Source: Bathynomus jamesi
Lineage: Eukaryota; Arthropoda; Malacostraca; Isopoda; Cirolanidae
Assembly: GCA_023014485.1 (NCBI GenBank)
Contig: JAJOZX010005611.1
Coordinates: 129,001-193,000 of the forward strand
Reading direction: 5' to 3'
Length of the DNA stretch: 64,000 bases
Below the pieces are notes generated by a model that was given only the letters and a program-made list of their open reading frames with translations, had not been told where the DNA came from and ran no database searches. This document shows positions 41,416-54,373 of the stretch, piece by piece (positions within the stretch are counted from its first letter, which is position 1; every line of letters starts with the position of its first letter). The translations under genes and the position numbers were made by a program.

Positions 41416-42773
41416 TGTAGCGGTCAGACAAAGAACTTCCTTTCCCCGCCATTCTCAAACATCATGGAATCAAAATAAAGGTATACACGTGGCCATGAAA
41501 CAGGCCCACTCAGGAAACACAGATTCTGTGGTATTTCCCGAAGCGACCACCAGAGGACGTTACCAAAGCCTATAAAATGCAGTTTCTTCCTCAAATCATT
41601 CTCACTTCTCACTTCTCGCTTGCCATTTTCTCATCTTAGTCGTCACGTCTCACTCTCAGCACCTTCGTCAGTAGCATGGTAGCACCACTCGTCAAGCCAC
41701 CCGCTCTCCGGCCTTCGCCGAAGAGCGGCCTGCTGTTCCTCCAAGGCTCCGGTCGAGCATACACGAAGTCTATCATCAAGTAAGGCCCTCTACAATTTCA
41801 TCCTGCAAGAAGCAACATCACTGCTGCAGGAGTTTCCGTTGGCCCTCTTCTCAATAAATTCTATCGGCCCTCAATACTCATCCTCTCGCCGGTAAAGCCA
41901 GTCCTCCTGTAGAAGCAATCACCAGAAGCCCAGGTCCGTAAACCTTCTATTAGGCTAACCTCATTTTGCTCGTCATTCACCCTCTCACTACAACTCGATC
42001 GGCGCCTGTTCAACAAGTATCTCAACAGGCCCTCTACAGTCACCAAGTTCATCGACGGGCGAAACGCATTACGATCAAGCCTTCACCTAGGCCTACAGTC
42101 TCCAAGTTCATCGACGGGTGAAACGCATTACGATCAAACCTTCACCTAGGCCTACAGTCTCCAGAGTTATTCATCATTTCGGTAAGCTTCTGCGGCCCTT
42201 GCTCGGCCTACAGAGTTTTGTTACGTCGTGCTTCCACAAGCTCTGCCTAATCACGTAGGCCCTAAAAGTGTTCCCATTACCGTGCAAACTAACTCTCGCG
42301 TTAAGACCGCAGTAGGCCTATTTCAAGTGTCGTACCAATATCGTAATTTTGTATTACCCTATTATTGTGATCATTCGTATAATTTACTTATAGTGCATCT
42401 TATTGTTTATGTGCTCTTTTATGCATTTCATTCTTGACGGCCTAATCCATTTACTGTACCAACCGTACGTGCATTATTTCCCTTATTTCTGTTATCAATA
42501 GGCTTCGTTATTTATTTCTGTGTTCACTCGGCATATCATTAGCTTACCTAAATTAGTGTTTATTATCATTGTACTTAACAATTAGACTGTATAACATTTC
42601 TTATTGCTAATACTCAGTCATCATTGCTAATACTCAGTTAATCATTATAAATACCTTTATTCAACTGTTAATCGCTGTGAACAAATAATTGATTTATTTT
42701 CCTAATTAAACACAAAACAACAAGGGAATTTCTCTCTCCTATTTAAATATTGTTTATTTTGGCAGTAGGCCCA
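41416..42773 (+). mobile_element. Putative LTR of an LTR retrotransposon
   Basis: The unit starts TGTAGCGGTCAGACAAAG and ends ...GCAGTAGGCCCA, with a TATAAAA promoter at 41571. It is followed after 4 bases by tggtgaccctaatttc, which looks like a tRNA primer-binding site. It contains two tandem 60-70-bp units at 42046-42165 (gttcatcgacgggcgaaacg). No gag/pol lies downstream before the palindrome centre, and no matching direct LTR is seen. The call is structural only. Mirrored at 43684-45040. Confidence 0.45.
41571..41577 (+). promoter_or_regulatory. TATA box of the putative LTR
   Basis: TATAAAA followed 45-70 bp downstream by pyrimidine-rich tctcacttctcacttctcgc, suitable for an initiator. 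It appears inverted at 44880-44886 in the right arm. Confidence 0.4.
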
Positions 42774-43011
42774 AATTGGTGACCCTAATTTCATATCATT
42801 TTATTCAGAAATTATAGTAAGCCTACTTTCTTAGCCACATCATATCGGTGATTCGTAGGTCACTATAAATTGGTGACCTTGGAGTAACTATAAATTGGTG
42901 ACTCCAGCCTTATCATTAACAATCGATCATTATCAATCAATTAACCATTATCGTTATTATAGTGCCAACTTTACGCTATAAACCGGTAACATGAAATTGG
43001 TTAAGTGTAGG

Positions 43012-43069
<58 letters not shown>

Positions 43070-43209
43070 AAACACAGACCGTGCATGGAACAAGGAACTC
43101 TTCTGGGAAATTACATCCACTGTAGTTCGAATAAGTACTGGTAAATGACAAACACTATAGTTTTTTCTTTTTCATGATGTTAGCCCAACATGGGCAACGG
43201 GTCACTCGC
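42774..43209 (+). other. LTR leader with repeated PBS-like motif, inner arm end
   Basis: aaattggtgac occurs at 42774, 42866 and 42888, each like a primer-binding start. A TA run lies at 43016-43065, and the last 140 bases to the centre are identical in both arms. Confidence 0.5.
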
Positions 43210-43252
43210 AAAGAGGCCCCAAAATATAGCTTCCTCACCAGCTATCTGCAAA
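43210..43252. other. Palindrome centre: 43-base spacer
   Basis: The only bases not shared by the arms begin aaagaggccccaaaat and end ctatctgcaaa. A small hairpin, atagct-tcctcacc-agctat, lies at 43225-43244. Confidence 0.9.
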
Positions 43253-43395
43253 GCGAGTGACCCGTTGCCCATGTTGGGCTAACATCATGAAAAAGAAAAA
43301 ACTATAGTGTTTGTCATTTACCAGTACTTATTCGAACTACAGTGGATGTAATTTCCCAGAAGAGTTCCTTGTTCCATGCACGGTCTGTGTTTAAC

Positions 43396-43445
<50 letters not shown>

Positions 43446-43683
43446 CCTACACTTAACCAATTTCATGTTACCGGTTTATAGCGTAAAGTTGGCACTATAA
43501 TAACGATAATGGTTAATTGATTGATAATGATCGATTGTTAATGATAAGGCTGGAGTCACCAATTTATAGTTACTCCAAGGTCACCAATTTATAGTGACCT
43601 ACGAATCACCGATATGATGTGGCTAAGAAAGTAGGCTTACTATAATTTCTGAATAAAATGATATGAAATTAGGGTCACCAATT

Positions 43684-45040
43684 TGGGCCTACTGCCAAAA
43701 TAAACAATATTTAAATAGGAGAGAGAAATTCCCTTGTTGTTTTGTGTTTAATTAGGAAAATAAATCAATTATTTGTTCACAGCGATTAACAGTTGAATAA
43801 AGGTATTTATAATGATTAACTGAGTATTAGCAATGATGACTGAGTATTAGCAATAAGAAATGTTATACAGTCTAATTGTTAAGTACAATGATAATAAACA
43901 CTAATTTAGGTAAGCTAATGATATGCCGAGTGAACACAGAAATAAATAACGAAGCCTATTGATAACAGAAATAAGGGAAATAATGCACGTACGGTTGGTA
44001 CAGTAAATGGATTAGGCCGTCAAGAATGAAATGCATAAAAGAGCACATAAACAATAAGATGCACTATAAGTAAATTATACGAATGATCACAATAATAGGG
44101 TAATACAAAATTACGATATTGGTACGACACTTGAAATAGGCCTACTGCGGTCTTAACGCGAGAGTTAGTTTGCACGGTAATGGGAACACTTTTAGGGCCT
44201 ACGTGATTAGGCAGAGCTTGTGGAAGCACGACGTAACAAAACTCTGTAGGCCGAGCAAGGGCCGCAGAAGCTTACCGAAATGATGAATAACTCTGGAGAC
44301 TGTAGGCCTAGGTGAAGGTTTGATCGTAATGCGTTTCACCCGTCGATGAACTTGGAGACTGTAGGCCTAGGTGAAGGCTTGATCGTAATGCGTTTCGCCC
44401 GTCGATGAACTTGGTGACTGTAGAGGGCCTGTTGAGATACTTGTTGAACAGGCGCCGATCGAGTTGTAGTGAGAGGGTGAATGACGAGCAAAATGAGGTT
44501 AGCCTAATAGAAGGTTTACGGACCTGGGCTTCTGGTGATTGCTTCTACAGGAGGACTGGCTTTACCGGCGAGAGGATGAGTATTGAGGGCCGATAGAATT
44601 TATTGAGAAGAGGGCCAACGGAAACTCCTGCAGCAGTGATGTTGCTTCTTGCAGGATGAAATTGTAGAGGGCCTTACTTGATGATAGACTTCGTGTATGC
44701 TCGACCGGAGCCTTGGAGGAACAGCAGGCCGCTCTCCGGCGAAGGCCGGAGAGCGGGTGGCTTGACGAGTGGTGCTACCATGCTACTGACGAAGGTGCTG
44801 AGAGTGAGACGTGACGACTAAGATGAGAAAATGGCAAGCGAGAAGTGAGAAGTGAGAATGATTTGAGGAAGAAACTGCATTTTATAGGCTTTGGTAACGT
44901 CCTCTGGTGGTCGCTTCGGGAAATACCACAGAATCTGTGTTTCCTGAGTGGGCTGTTTCATGGCCACGTGTATACCTTTATTTTGATTCCATGATGTTTG
45001 AGAATGGCGGGGAAAGGAAGTTCTTTGTCTGACCGCTACA
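43684..45040 (-). mobile_element. Putative LTR, mirror copy
   Basis: Mirror of 41416-42773. It differs by a few bases, for example gccggagagcgg against gccgaagagcgg, and one G fewer in the caggcccac run. It points away from the left copy, so the two are inverted rather than direct repeats. Confidence 0.45.
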
Positions 45041-45270
45041 TATATATGGTGGCTTCCTCATACAGCTAAAAGAAAAATCCTGAGATTTGTTTACTTAAGG
45101 CTAATATTTTTTTTTCTGAATGAGAAATTTTTATCATTTAAAAATAAATATTCACAAGTTATAAACTGAAAGTTAAAAGAAAAAGAATTACAAAATTAAT
45201 ACTTATGTTTTCCATGCTGAAAATCAAGTTTCTAAATTTGAAAAGGTAAACATATTCTTAAATTCACTGT

Positions 45271-45301
<31 letters not shown>

Positions 45302-45501
45302 TATATAATGTTGAAAATAATAATTTGTAATTAAAAATATGTAAAAACCTTCTATTAAGCCTAAAAAAATCTTTATTTAGTTGCATAAAAAATCGTATAA
45401 CAAAATCAATACGTTACCCACGTTACCTCGGTCCTGCTTAAAAAAATTGTAATTATTATGTTTTATAAAATAATGTGCAACTGTGTTTTAAAATTTTTAG
45501 A

Positions 45502-45735
45502 TTAACTAAATAAGTTTGCAGCGATCATCGTGGCAGCCGCAAATAACAATTTCTTCAAGGTTGAGTCTCCTCCCAAATCAATTGTTTCATGAAGTTGTGA
45601 TAGGCTGAAAGAGTGCTCGATTATTTGAATTTGCCCTTCCCAGTGCACTACGACATTAGAATCAACGTCCTTCATCCCCATTATCACCGTCAATGACCTC
45701 AGTGTTGCGACGCCAGAGGGATTATGCCCAATCAA
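45502..45735 (-). other. Unexplained ORF, mirror copy
   Basis: A 77-codon frame identical in protein to 40717-40950. The surrounding 45041-46581 is otherwise gene-free AT-rich sequence. Confidence 0.3.
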
Positions 45736-46581
45736 TCAATCAATCAGTCCGATTATCACAACTTTCATTGCACTGGTTATGGTGAAATCAACTACCTAAA
45801 TATTTAAAAGTAATTTTTTTCCGTTCTAGTAAAAGTTTTATTGATATTAGAAACACGTTGATACTAATACAGGGTATTTTGGTATTAAAACATATATCAT
45901 TAAAGTTAAGGATTCATATCTTGCTAGAATTTATCATTTTTTGTCGTCGAAAAAAAAATTACTTGCGTGTTTTTATTTAAAACCTTTAATGTCTTTATAA
46001 ATAGGAAAATTTTTTATCTGCAATATCAAAACAACAAATATGCTTCTTCTTGAGATGTATTGACTTGAATCAACTGAACGCGAAGTCTATTGCGAGATAA
46101 TGAGATAATTTAACGGCAGGCATGACAAGATAGAGGGAATCAAAAGCTTTGAAAGTGCTCATTAACTGGAAAACGAGAGCTATTTTATCTCTCAATTTTT
46201 TATATGAGATTAATTAGGTTATAATTGCATCGCTTTTGCTCCCTTTTCAAAACCTGAAATGATATATTTCGATCGATATTAGACTGTTTCCTATGGAGTA
46301 TGATGCTACCGCTACAGATGCATTGATATGGATCAACGAAACGGGGCGACAATTACAAACATACAGGGGCAGGGCGTTAGGAAAGTCATTGTGCAATAGA
46401 AGACGTTTATTAAAAGTAATACAGATTCATAAGATCCATTGTATATGTCTATAAAGATTGCTGGAAATGAGCTCCTTTAGATGCTATGCTCAATTATGAA
46501 GATACGCTCCTCCATCGATAATATGGCCAACAGATCAACCTGGAATGAAACAAAAACAAATAGTATTACTTTTATCACAAA

Positions 46582-47111
46582 CTAGCCGAGAGCCCGCCCT
46601 TCGTGCGGGTAGAAAAAATATCCCACGTTTTAACGAAACTATCACGACTTAACCTAACCAATCGTCAAGGGCGTACAGTTGACCTAACCGGGCATTTAAT
46701 GAACCTAACCAGGTATTCAATAATTTTACCATAGGTTTCGATATATATATATACGGGATCAAGTAAAGATAAGCACCCCCAGCCTTCTTTAATTAGCCTT
46801 ATAAGGCTAACTAACGAAAATATCACGACTTAACCTAACCAATCGTCAAGGGCGTACAGTTGACTTAACGAGTGGTTAGGTTAGGTCGTGATATTTTCGT
46901 TAGTTAGCCTTATAAGGCTAATTAAAGAAGGCTGGGGGTGCTTATCTTTACTTGATCCTATATACGTAATGACGTAATGATCTTGATGACGTCATTTAAT
47001 TTTTTAAAATTAATTATGTAATTTATTAACACCCAGGTGCAAAGCCTCGGGACTTAATCAATATGTGTGTGAAATTTCATGTTTGTAACTGCGTCCTTTT
47101 ATTATTATAGA
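46582..47111 (-). mobile_element. Helitron-like element B, mirror copy
   Basis: Mirror of 39342-39870 with the same CTAG end and nested palindromic MITE (46755-46958). Confidence 0.68.
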
Positions 47112-47532
47112 CTAGTACAGTTCCCGCCGCTTCGCTGACGGTTAGACAGGCTAAACTACAAAAAAAGAACCCAGCCGTGAAAATTTTGAGCTTTACATTG
47201 TGTCAACATTTCTGAATCTGGTATCTCCCAAAACCTCCTCACCCCCATTCATACAACTTGGGGGCTAACCCCCTCCCCCATTACCCCCACCCCTCCCCAT
47301 TACCCCACCCATCCCCCATTGCCCCCACCCCCACCCTTCCCCCATTGCTAAACTACAGAAAAGAACACAGTCATGAAAATCTTGAGCTTCACATTTCCGC
47401 CCGTAATACAATTTCTGAATTTTTTTTACAATTTCTGAATTTTTTTCTCACAATTTTTTCTCACAATTTCTGAAAGTGTGACGGACAGACGGACAGACGG
47501 ACAGACGGACAGCTCTCTTATTATAATATAGA
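47112..47532 (-). mobile_element. Helitron-like element A, mirror copy
   Basis: Mirror of 38921-39341, with the same base-to-base junction to element B. The third Helitron-like portion (38513-38920) is mirrored at 47533-47940. Confidence 0.63.
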
Positions 47533-47887
47533 TTATTATTACGGGCGGCAATGTGAAGCTCAAGATTTTCATGACTGCGTTCTTTTCTGTAGTTTTATTG
47601 ACCAAATAATTGAACCGACAGTAATTGGGGGTTCAATTATTTGGTCAGTAAAACTATAGTCATGAAAATTTTAAGATTCACAAATCTTGACACAATGTGA
47701 AGCTCAAGATTTTCACGGCTGCATTCTTTTCTGTAGTTTTATCGCTGTGCTGGAGCGTTCTGGCGCAGTAATTTTAATTATTTAATTTATTAACACCCAG
47801 GTGTAACCGTGTACAACATCGGGACCTTATCAATATGTGTGTGAAGTTTCATGTTTGTAACTGCTTCCATTTTGGAGTTATGGCTGG

Positions 47888-47922
<35 letters not shown>

Positions 47923-48319
47923 GTCCTTTCATTGTTATAGATATTCATAGACGTCTACTGCAGTGACTTTTCCAATACCCTGTACATATTCTGACAGTGA
48001 AGTTAGGGTGGACGCAGTGTAAGCGGCAACCCAAACGGAAGCGGTGAGGCAAGCGACAAAGATCTTCTTGAAGTCATTTTCATTTTTGGAACGATTCTGA
48101 GTGCTCTTGCATTATTTGAAGTTCATTCAATATTGTTTGGTATGTATCCATAACAATTTCTTTAAGTGTCCGTTTGACTTACTTCAATTATGTCGCATTC
48201 GGCTTAAAAGCCGGGTCGGGTCTCCCAGATGGCGTCTTCACTCCTGATTCTTCTCGTTTGTCACCTCCCTCCTGTGGGCCAGGAACGGAAGGTGCGTCAG
48301 TTCGCCCGTACGGGGTATG

Positions 48320-50470
48320 CACCAATTTAGGGCATATCATACTTTTCCGAGTCCGAATTTCACTCTGGCTAATATGTATTTTTATGTAAAATTTAATTCT
48401 AAGAGGGGTTTCTTTTCTGCAACTTTTCCCCCAAATCGCGTTATCATGTTCAAAATTGCGGTTTTCTGTTCTATGTTGAAATACCGAATATTCAATTGAA
48501 CACAACCTCATATTTTCAACCCTTTGTCGTAATTTGTTGCCATTTAGACACATTAACTTTGCTTAACTCTTACACAGGTTTAATACATACATACATAAGA
48601 AAAAAAAATCTACTCCATTTGAAATCTTTGTAACCATTTGGACGCAGAAGGCGAAGTTCAACATTCTCTCAATAGATGATCTCTGGGAAGAAGATCTCTG
48701 GGATATTCTTTGATGGCAAGCAGGATAGGAACACAAAGATGTTGAAATATAATGAAGTGACAGGGAGATTTCATCCTGGCAAAGTGATCACGCAGCTGAC
48801 GAGAGCCTTGTAATGATTGGGGGAGACTCTACCAACACCAACACGGGATGGTCTGGAGGCGCCATAGCCCTATTGGAGAAGATACTGGGTCGCAAGTGTC
48901 ACTGGATGATCTGTCAGCTCCATGTGAACAAGCTCCTCCTGAGGCACTTAATCATCAAGCTGGACGCCGGACGGCCCTGTAACTCCCGGTCAGGCTTCAG
49001 TGGGCCTATTGGAAAACTTCTTGAGAAAGTGAATGAACTTGAGTTGAGGTCAACTTCAACTTCAAACCAGTGGAAGGAACTGAAGATATCATAGAGCTGC
49101 CAGTAGAGATAGTCAAATCTCTCTCCACAGACCAGCACAACTGCTATCTTCTGATCAAAGCCATCAAGTCTGGAAGTCTCAGTCCACAGTTGGCTGGTCT
49201 CAAGTGCGGACCTCTGAACCAATCCAGGTGGCTCACTACTGCACAGGCCATCTTGCTGTTGTGGATGAGGGAGCACGGACTGAAGGGGGGGGGATGAGGA
49301 GGCTCGAGGTCCTCGTGAAGTTCTGCCTTAACTTCTACTTCAAAATGTACTACGACATCAAAGTGAAGCACCACCTCAAATTTGGTCCTGCACACGTTTT
49401 TTCAAGCCTGAGGCTCTAAGGAACCAGACTACCGAGGTCAGGAACATCATCTCTGCTGCAGTGATAAGAGGAGCTTACCACGCACATCCTGAGAACATCC
49501 TGGCTTCATTCCTGTGCAGTGAGGATGAGTATCAGAGAGCTTTTGCTGTGAGCCAAATAGAGAAAATTAGAGAAGGAAAAGACTTTTGTGATATGACAGT
49601 GAGGCCCCATAAAAATCCCAAAGTCAATCTGCAAGCCACTTCACCTGAGGATCTCATCAAGTGGGAATCAGAGAATATTTACGAGACTATTTTCACCTGC
49701 AAGATGACCTTGACTGAGCTCGAGGATCTCAGGAAAACTCCACTCAAAGTGGACGCTTTCTCTGTTCATACTCAGTCCTGTGAGAGAGCTGTACAGGAAG
49801 TCTCAATTGCTTCCCAAGCTGTGTACGGTCACGAGAGGAGAGATGGGTGGGTGAGAGCCAGGATAGACCATCAAGAAATGCTCATAGTGTTCAGATCGAA
49901 GCAGGACATACTTAAGAGCTTTTCAGGTTCGAGTGGCTGATGAAGAGGCTGAAGCCATCGTTAATGCTCATAAGAGCTGAAAGTCCTCATAAGATCATAA
50001 TATAAGATCTTATGAGGCCACGCTTTTCAGGGATCCAGGAAGAACAGGCGTGTAAACTACACATGGAGGTGGCAAGTCTCCCGCTACTCGATCAGAGTAG
50101 AGCTGGTGAGCCGCGCCTATTCTTTGAAGAAAAACTTAAAATTCTTAAGTTTTACGTGAAATCTAAACATTTTTTCAGCACCCAGAGGTGTTGAAACAAG
50201 CAAGAAAGCAAGGATGAGGTCAGAAAAGCAGCTTTTAGACTAAATCATATGCAGAACAGCTGCGCACTTTGGTTTGGGTGCCCTGAGGCTGCATTAGGCA
50301 GCCTCCAAATCAGAAAATCGCGATTTTGACCATGAAAATGAGATTTTTCGGAAAGTTGCAAATAATAAACCCATTTTAGAATTAATTTTTACATAGGAAT
50401 ACATATTAGCCACTTTGTTTTTCAAATATTTCAACCCTGAACCCAGAGTACGATATGTCCTAATGCGCCA
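48320..50470 (+). mobile_element. Unclassified DNA transposon, mirror copy
   Basis: Mirror of 35980-38136. Its transposase-like frame runs 48693-49940 on the plus strand. Here the FSGPIGKLLEKVNELELRS part is in frame with GGDSTN (48813-49094), because this arm lacks one G present at the matching left-arm run. A perfect hairpin (cctcataagatc ... gatcttatgagg) lies at 49987-50018. Confidence 0.65.
48693..49940 (+). pseudogene. Transposase-like protein of uncharacterised family, mirror copy
   Basis: Plus-strand order: GIFFDGKQDRNTKMLKYN, a frameshift near 48810, GGDSTNTNTGWSGG, CHWMICQLHVNKLLLRHL, a shift near 49065, VKSLSTDQHNCYLLIKAIKS, PLNQSRWLTTAQAILLLWM, a shift at the G run near 49290, RRLEVLVKFCLNFYFKMYYD, another break near 49420, then an open 159-codon frame (49461-49940) with SEDEYQRAFAVSQIEKIREG and CKMTLTELEDLRKTPLKVD. 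It is better preserved than the left copy in its middle and C-terminal parts. Confidence 0.55.
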
Positions 50471-51236
50471 TCAACATAGGGTTTTTTCGAAAATAAAGCA
50501 GCCGGTCTGCCATCCCTCTGCTTGTTTGGTCCGCGGCTCCTTATTCTGTATATTCGGAGCAGCCCTAGACGCGTCTGGTGGGGTGCTCTCTCTCTCTCAG
50601 GAGTGTCCTTTTACCTAGACGAAATGAGAAGGCAAGCGACTGGAAAGAAGTACTTGCTACAAATCTTCATAACATATATATATATATATATAAATCAGTA
50701 AACAATGCAAAAACAATAACTGGACAGATAGTGAGAACCTTTAAAAGAGAGCATACCCAAGCTGAAGTATTGCGTAGTGTTAACGTCTCCATATAAAAGA
50801 AAAAACGTAAGTGAACTAGAAGGGGTTCAGAAAAGCTTCATTCACAGCCAAGATCAATGGATGCAAAGAACTAAATAACTGTAAAAGATTACGTAAATTA
50901 AATCTAAACTCTCTGAAAAAAAGAAGAGAGAGAGGTACACCATAATATACACATGGAAAATAATAAAAAAATTAGTTTATAATCCCAATTTGAACCCTAT
51001 AACCCAATAACCCTATAGCCATTCAAACAACATTCAACAACCCTGAAGAAAAATAGCTTTGCTGTCAAGTGGCCAAGACTATTCAACGAATTGCTGATGG
51101 AGCCTTAGGAACACGAACGGTGTCGACGTGAAAATTTTTTGAGACCATAGTTTGAAGGAGAGTGATGAGTCCTGGTCTACGGTAAACACAGAACAAATTC
51201 TTGGCTTTTGTAATATGTCGGGATAAACGCAGAGTG

Positions 51237-51450
51237 TTGACAAAAGTAAATAGACACCACGATCATTGTCCTCAAGAACAAATGTCAAAGCTCATCAATG
51301 GAATGCCAGAACTTGTGTCAGCTTTGCATAATGGAAAGGGGAATTCACCACAGTTCTAAATATATGATTCAATAAACCGTATTATTTATTGACTTTTATC
51401 ATCACATCAAAACTATGGAAAAACCGAAGGTGTCTATTTACTTTTGTCAA
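51237..51450 (+). mobile_element. Tc1 remnant, mirror copy
   Basis: Mirror of 34998-35215 with small substitutions (ccacgatcattg against caataatcgtgg inverted). The flanks 50471-51236 and 51451-52025 hold no gene; the latter contains the empty site of the left-arm MITE near 51965 and a G homopolymer at 51637. Confidence 0.72.
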
Positions 51451-52025
51451 TCGTCTGTAAATGCCTTCGCCTTGTTTCAAGGACAATTTAAAAAAAAAAA
51501 GACAAAAAGATGATCAAGATTTAAAACTATATTAAATTATAGAATTTGGAATGGCATTTGAAGGTTACACGATTCAATTTTTTAAGTAAAAATGGCCGTT
51601 TTACTTCCTTGTATGGTATGTATTAAAGGGTGATTGGGGGGGGGGGGGGGATAAAGGGGAAGAAACGGAAAGTGTCGCAGAGGACATTTCCCAAATAGGC
51701 CTCCGTAATTATTCATGAAGGGACGGATCCTTTCAGCTGTGTTGGGGCTGTGTCGTGGCCTCGTCGAATACCCCTTATTCATTAATTCGTTTATTTATTT
51801 GTTTTTTGTAACTTAATAGTTGCAATTTTTTGTTTCAAAAGTTTGAGTTTTAATTAAATGGCGTTTTTCTTACCTATTTTTCTTTTTTCTTTGTTTCACT
51901 AAATTTTATTTTTTTTCTATTCTTCTCGCTGTGCGATATTTTGGCCGAACATTTTTAAAAACAATATATATACTGTATATATATACAGCAAAACCCAGCT
52001 GTTCATCCTTCCACACAATAAAGAA

Positions 52026-53053
52026 AGGGATCTTTTATATTTGGTGCACGTTCTCCGATTTTTTCCTAAATTTCGTCACTGATGGTTTTTCACGCTGATT
52101 CCAAAAATGAAATTCTTTTTTTTGGAGAAATATTTTTTAAAAAGTTATTTAACTTTTATATTTGTAGGTTAGGTTAGGTTACGTTAAGATATTACAAATA
52201 TATTATACAATTAATAATAATAATAATAACAATTAATCACGCTGATTTAACGCTGAAACTCAGAAATGCACTGCAAAATCTTCTTGAATATGTCCGTATT
52301 TTCGTATCTTCTACGCCATACAAACTCACAAAATACGAATCCAACATGGAACGGTGAGTCCCACAACGGCGTTTGTTTGGGCGTTTCAGGCAATTCCAGG
52401 TGCTCTCGATTTGCTGAGTGTGATCTTCATCCTCCGAAACGAACTCGACACTGTGATTGATGGTTTTACCCGTAGTCATCTCCTTGCTCCATGCGTAGAT
52501 AAATACAGCTACGGTGGATAACGGAAGCATGCCACCCTCAAACCACGTTCCTTTCTTGACAGAAATCCACTCGTTACAGCCGCGCTTACAACAGCGCCAC
52601 GGAGCAGATCCACCACGAATACTTATGCTCATTGCATGCTTACGCCGGCATAATTTAGATTTTGGCACGATGTTGTATTCCTGGAAAAAGCTGACTGCAT
52701 CTTCTTCGGTTTTTAAGCGAGACCACAAACTTTTGAGATTGCACACCGTATCACTCATAATCACTAAATCTGTAAAAAGGTAAAAAAATATTAATTTACA
52801 TATGTTTACATATTTACAAATTACAAATTACATATGTATACATATTTACAAATTGTATAATATATTTGTAACATCCTAACGTAACGTAACGTAACGTAAC
52901 CTAACCTAACCTACAAATATAAAAGTTAAATAACTTTTTAAAAAATAATTTCTAAAAAAAAAAGAATTTCATTTTTGGAATCAGCGTGAAAAACTGCATC
53001 AGTGACGAAATTTAGGCAAAAATCGGAGAACGTGCACCAAACATAAATGATCC
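52026..53053 (-). mobile_element. Merlin element, mirror copy
   Basis: Mirror of 33159-34192. The transposase frame (52764 down to 52237) starts MSDTVCNLKS and shifts after MLDSY because of one lost base, so the final WRRRY block is out of frame. Telomere-like cctaacctaacctac is at 52898. Confidence 0.78.
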
Positions 53054-53086
53054 AAAGAAAGTGGTTGGTAGATAACTGGGTACCCT

Positions 53087-53152
53087 GGGTGGCCTAGTGG
53101 TTAAGACGCTGGGCTGCTGGTGGGGCGTGGTTCGGATTCCACGTTAAACTAT
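53087..53152 (+). repeat. tRNA-derived SINE head, mirror copy
   Basis: gggtggcctagtggttaaga and gcgtggttcggattcc: A- and B-box-like words 40 bases apart. Confidence 0.6.
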
Positions 53153-53232
53153 AGGTCTAAGGGGAGTGAGAAGCTTAACCTTCGTCAGAATGAACAATTC
53201 GGGCGGAAGCTAACCAAAGGTATATATATATG

Positions 53233-53926
53233 CAGGGTGTTCCAAAAGTCTTGGAGGGTTTTATTGGCTACAACTTTTTTCTTTTTTGATTAATTTATTT
53301 ATTTTTTTCTTTTTCAATTAAAGTACCCTTGCTGCGATTAATGAAAATGGAATCCTGAACAGTGCAACAAAGAGTGGCTATTGTGGAACTTTATTTGATA
53401 AACAACTCTTCCATCGTTGTCGCTCAAAGAGCGTTTAGATTAAAATTCAACACACGTTCTGCTCCTTCTGATCGAGCTATTCGACGACACGTCGCTAAAT
53501 TTCATATGGGAAAGGGTCAGGGAGACGAACCACGGACTGGGCGTCCTCGAACAAGCCGAAGTCCAACTCGGGTTGAGATGGCTCGTGAAAACGTTGAGGA
53601 AAAATCCACATCAGTCCGACGACGCAGCCAGGAATTAAACATTTCAAGAAGTTCCTTACATCGAACTTTAAGAAAGGATATCAATCTTCACCCGTACAAA
53701 ATTCAAATTGCTCAAGAAGTCAAACCACAAGATTATCAGAGTCGGATAATGTACATTAATGCGATTTTAGATTTACGCAATGAAAATGAAGATTTCACCA
53801 GATATTAAATTTGTAATTACAATAGCAATAAATATATTTTTCAAGTGTTACAAACCTTTTTTATTTGATCCAAAAACAAAAAGTGAGAGCCAAATAAAAC
53901 CCCTCCAAGACTTCTGGGACACCCTT
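53233..53926 (+). mobile_element. Mariner with DNA-binding part only, mirror copy
   Basis: Mirror of 32282-32978. The open frame 53362-53808 continues past the left copy's break to SRSSLHRTLRKDINLHPYKI and LKPQDY-like KPQDYQSRIMYINAI, then stops at the deletion point before the catalytic region. This arm is the better template for the family's N terminus. Confidence 0.82.
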
Positions 53927-53976
53927 TATATATATATATATATATATTTATATGTATATACTGTCCTCAAGTCAGC

Positions 53977-54065
<89 letters not shown>

Positions 54066-54373
54066 CCCAAATCCCCATTTTTTTAAAGTTTTACGGGGAT
54101 ATAGGTGGCTGATATAATTCAACCCACGGAAAGAGGGTGAGTCGAATTCCAGACTTCATAGGCCGAGTCCAATCTATTGGTTTTTACTTATTACATTCAC
54201 AAATATACTACCCAAAAACCCATTTCCCATTCTCTGCTAGGTGGCACTGTGCTTAAAGACATTCAACTCAAGAGCCCAATCAATACAAAGTAGACTTTAA
54301 ACTAAAACTAACCTTTATAACGATTAACCGCTTATGACAGACGATTTTTATTTGTTCCTCTTCATCGTGACAG
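53927..54373. other. Intron with expanded TA microsatellite
   Basis: TA runs at 53930-53950 and 53981-54060, much longer than in the left arm. No gene. Confidence 0.6.

Larger units (their letters stand above)
22352..43209 (+). repeat. Left arm of giant inverted repeat (at least 20.8 kb)
   Basis: The arm is the reverse complement of 43253-64000. The coordinate sum of paired bases is 86462 at the centre, 86452 at 35-41 kb, about 86215 at 33 kb after a left-only 228-bp insertion, 86267-86314 at 24-26 kb, and 86352 at the window edge. The shifts come from microsatellite lengths and small indels. Inner sequence (43068-43209) is identical to its partner. The outer 500 bp shows several transitions. 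The left arm gives longer open frames for most LINE and transposase remnants than the right arm. Confidence 0.97.

Noticed and set aside
43210..43252. Centre spacer as an origin or recombination site.
   Set aside because: It has a six-base-pair hairpin only; nothing else supports such a role and an assembly join is possible.
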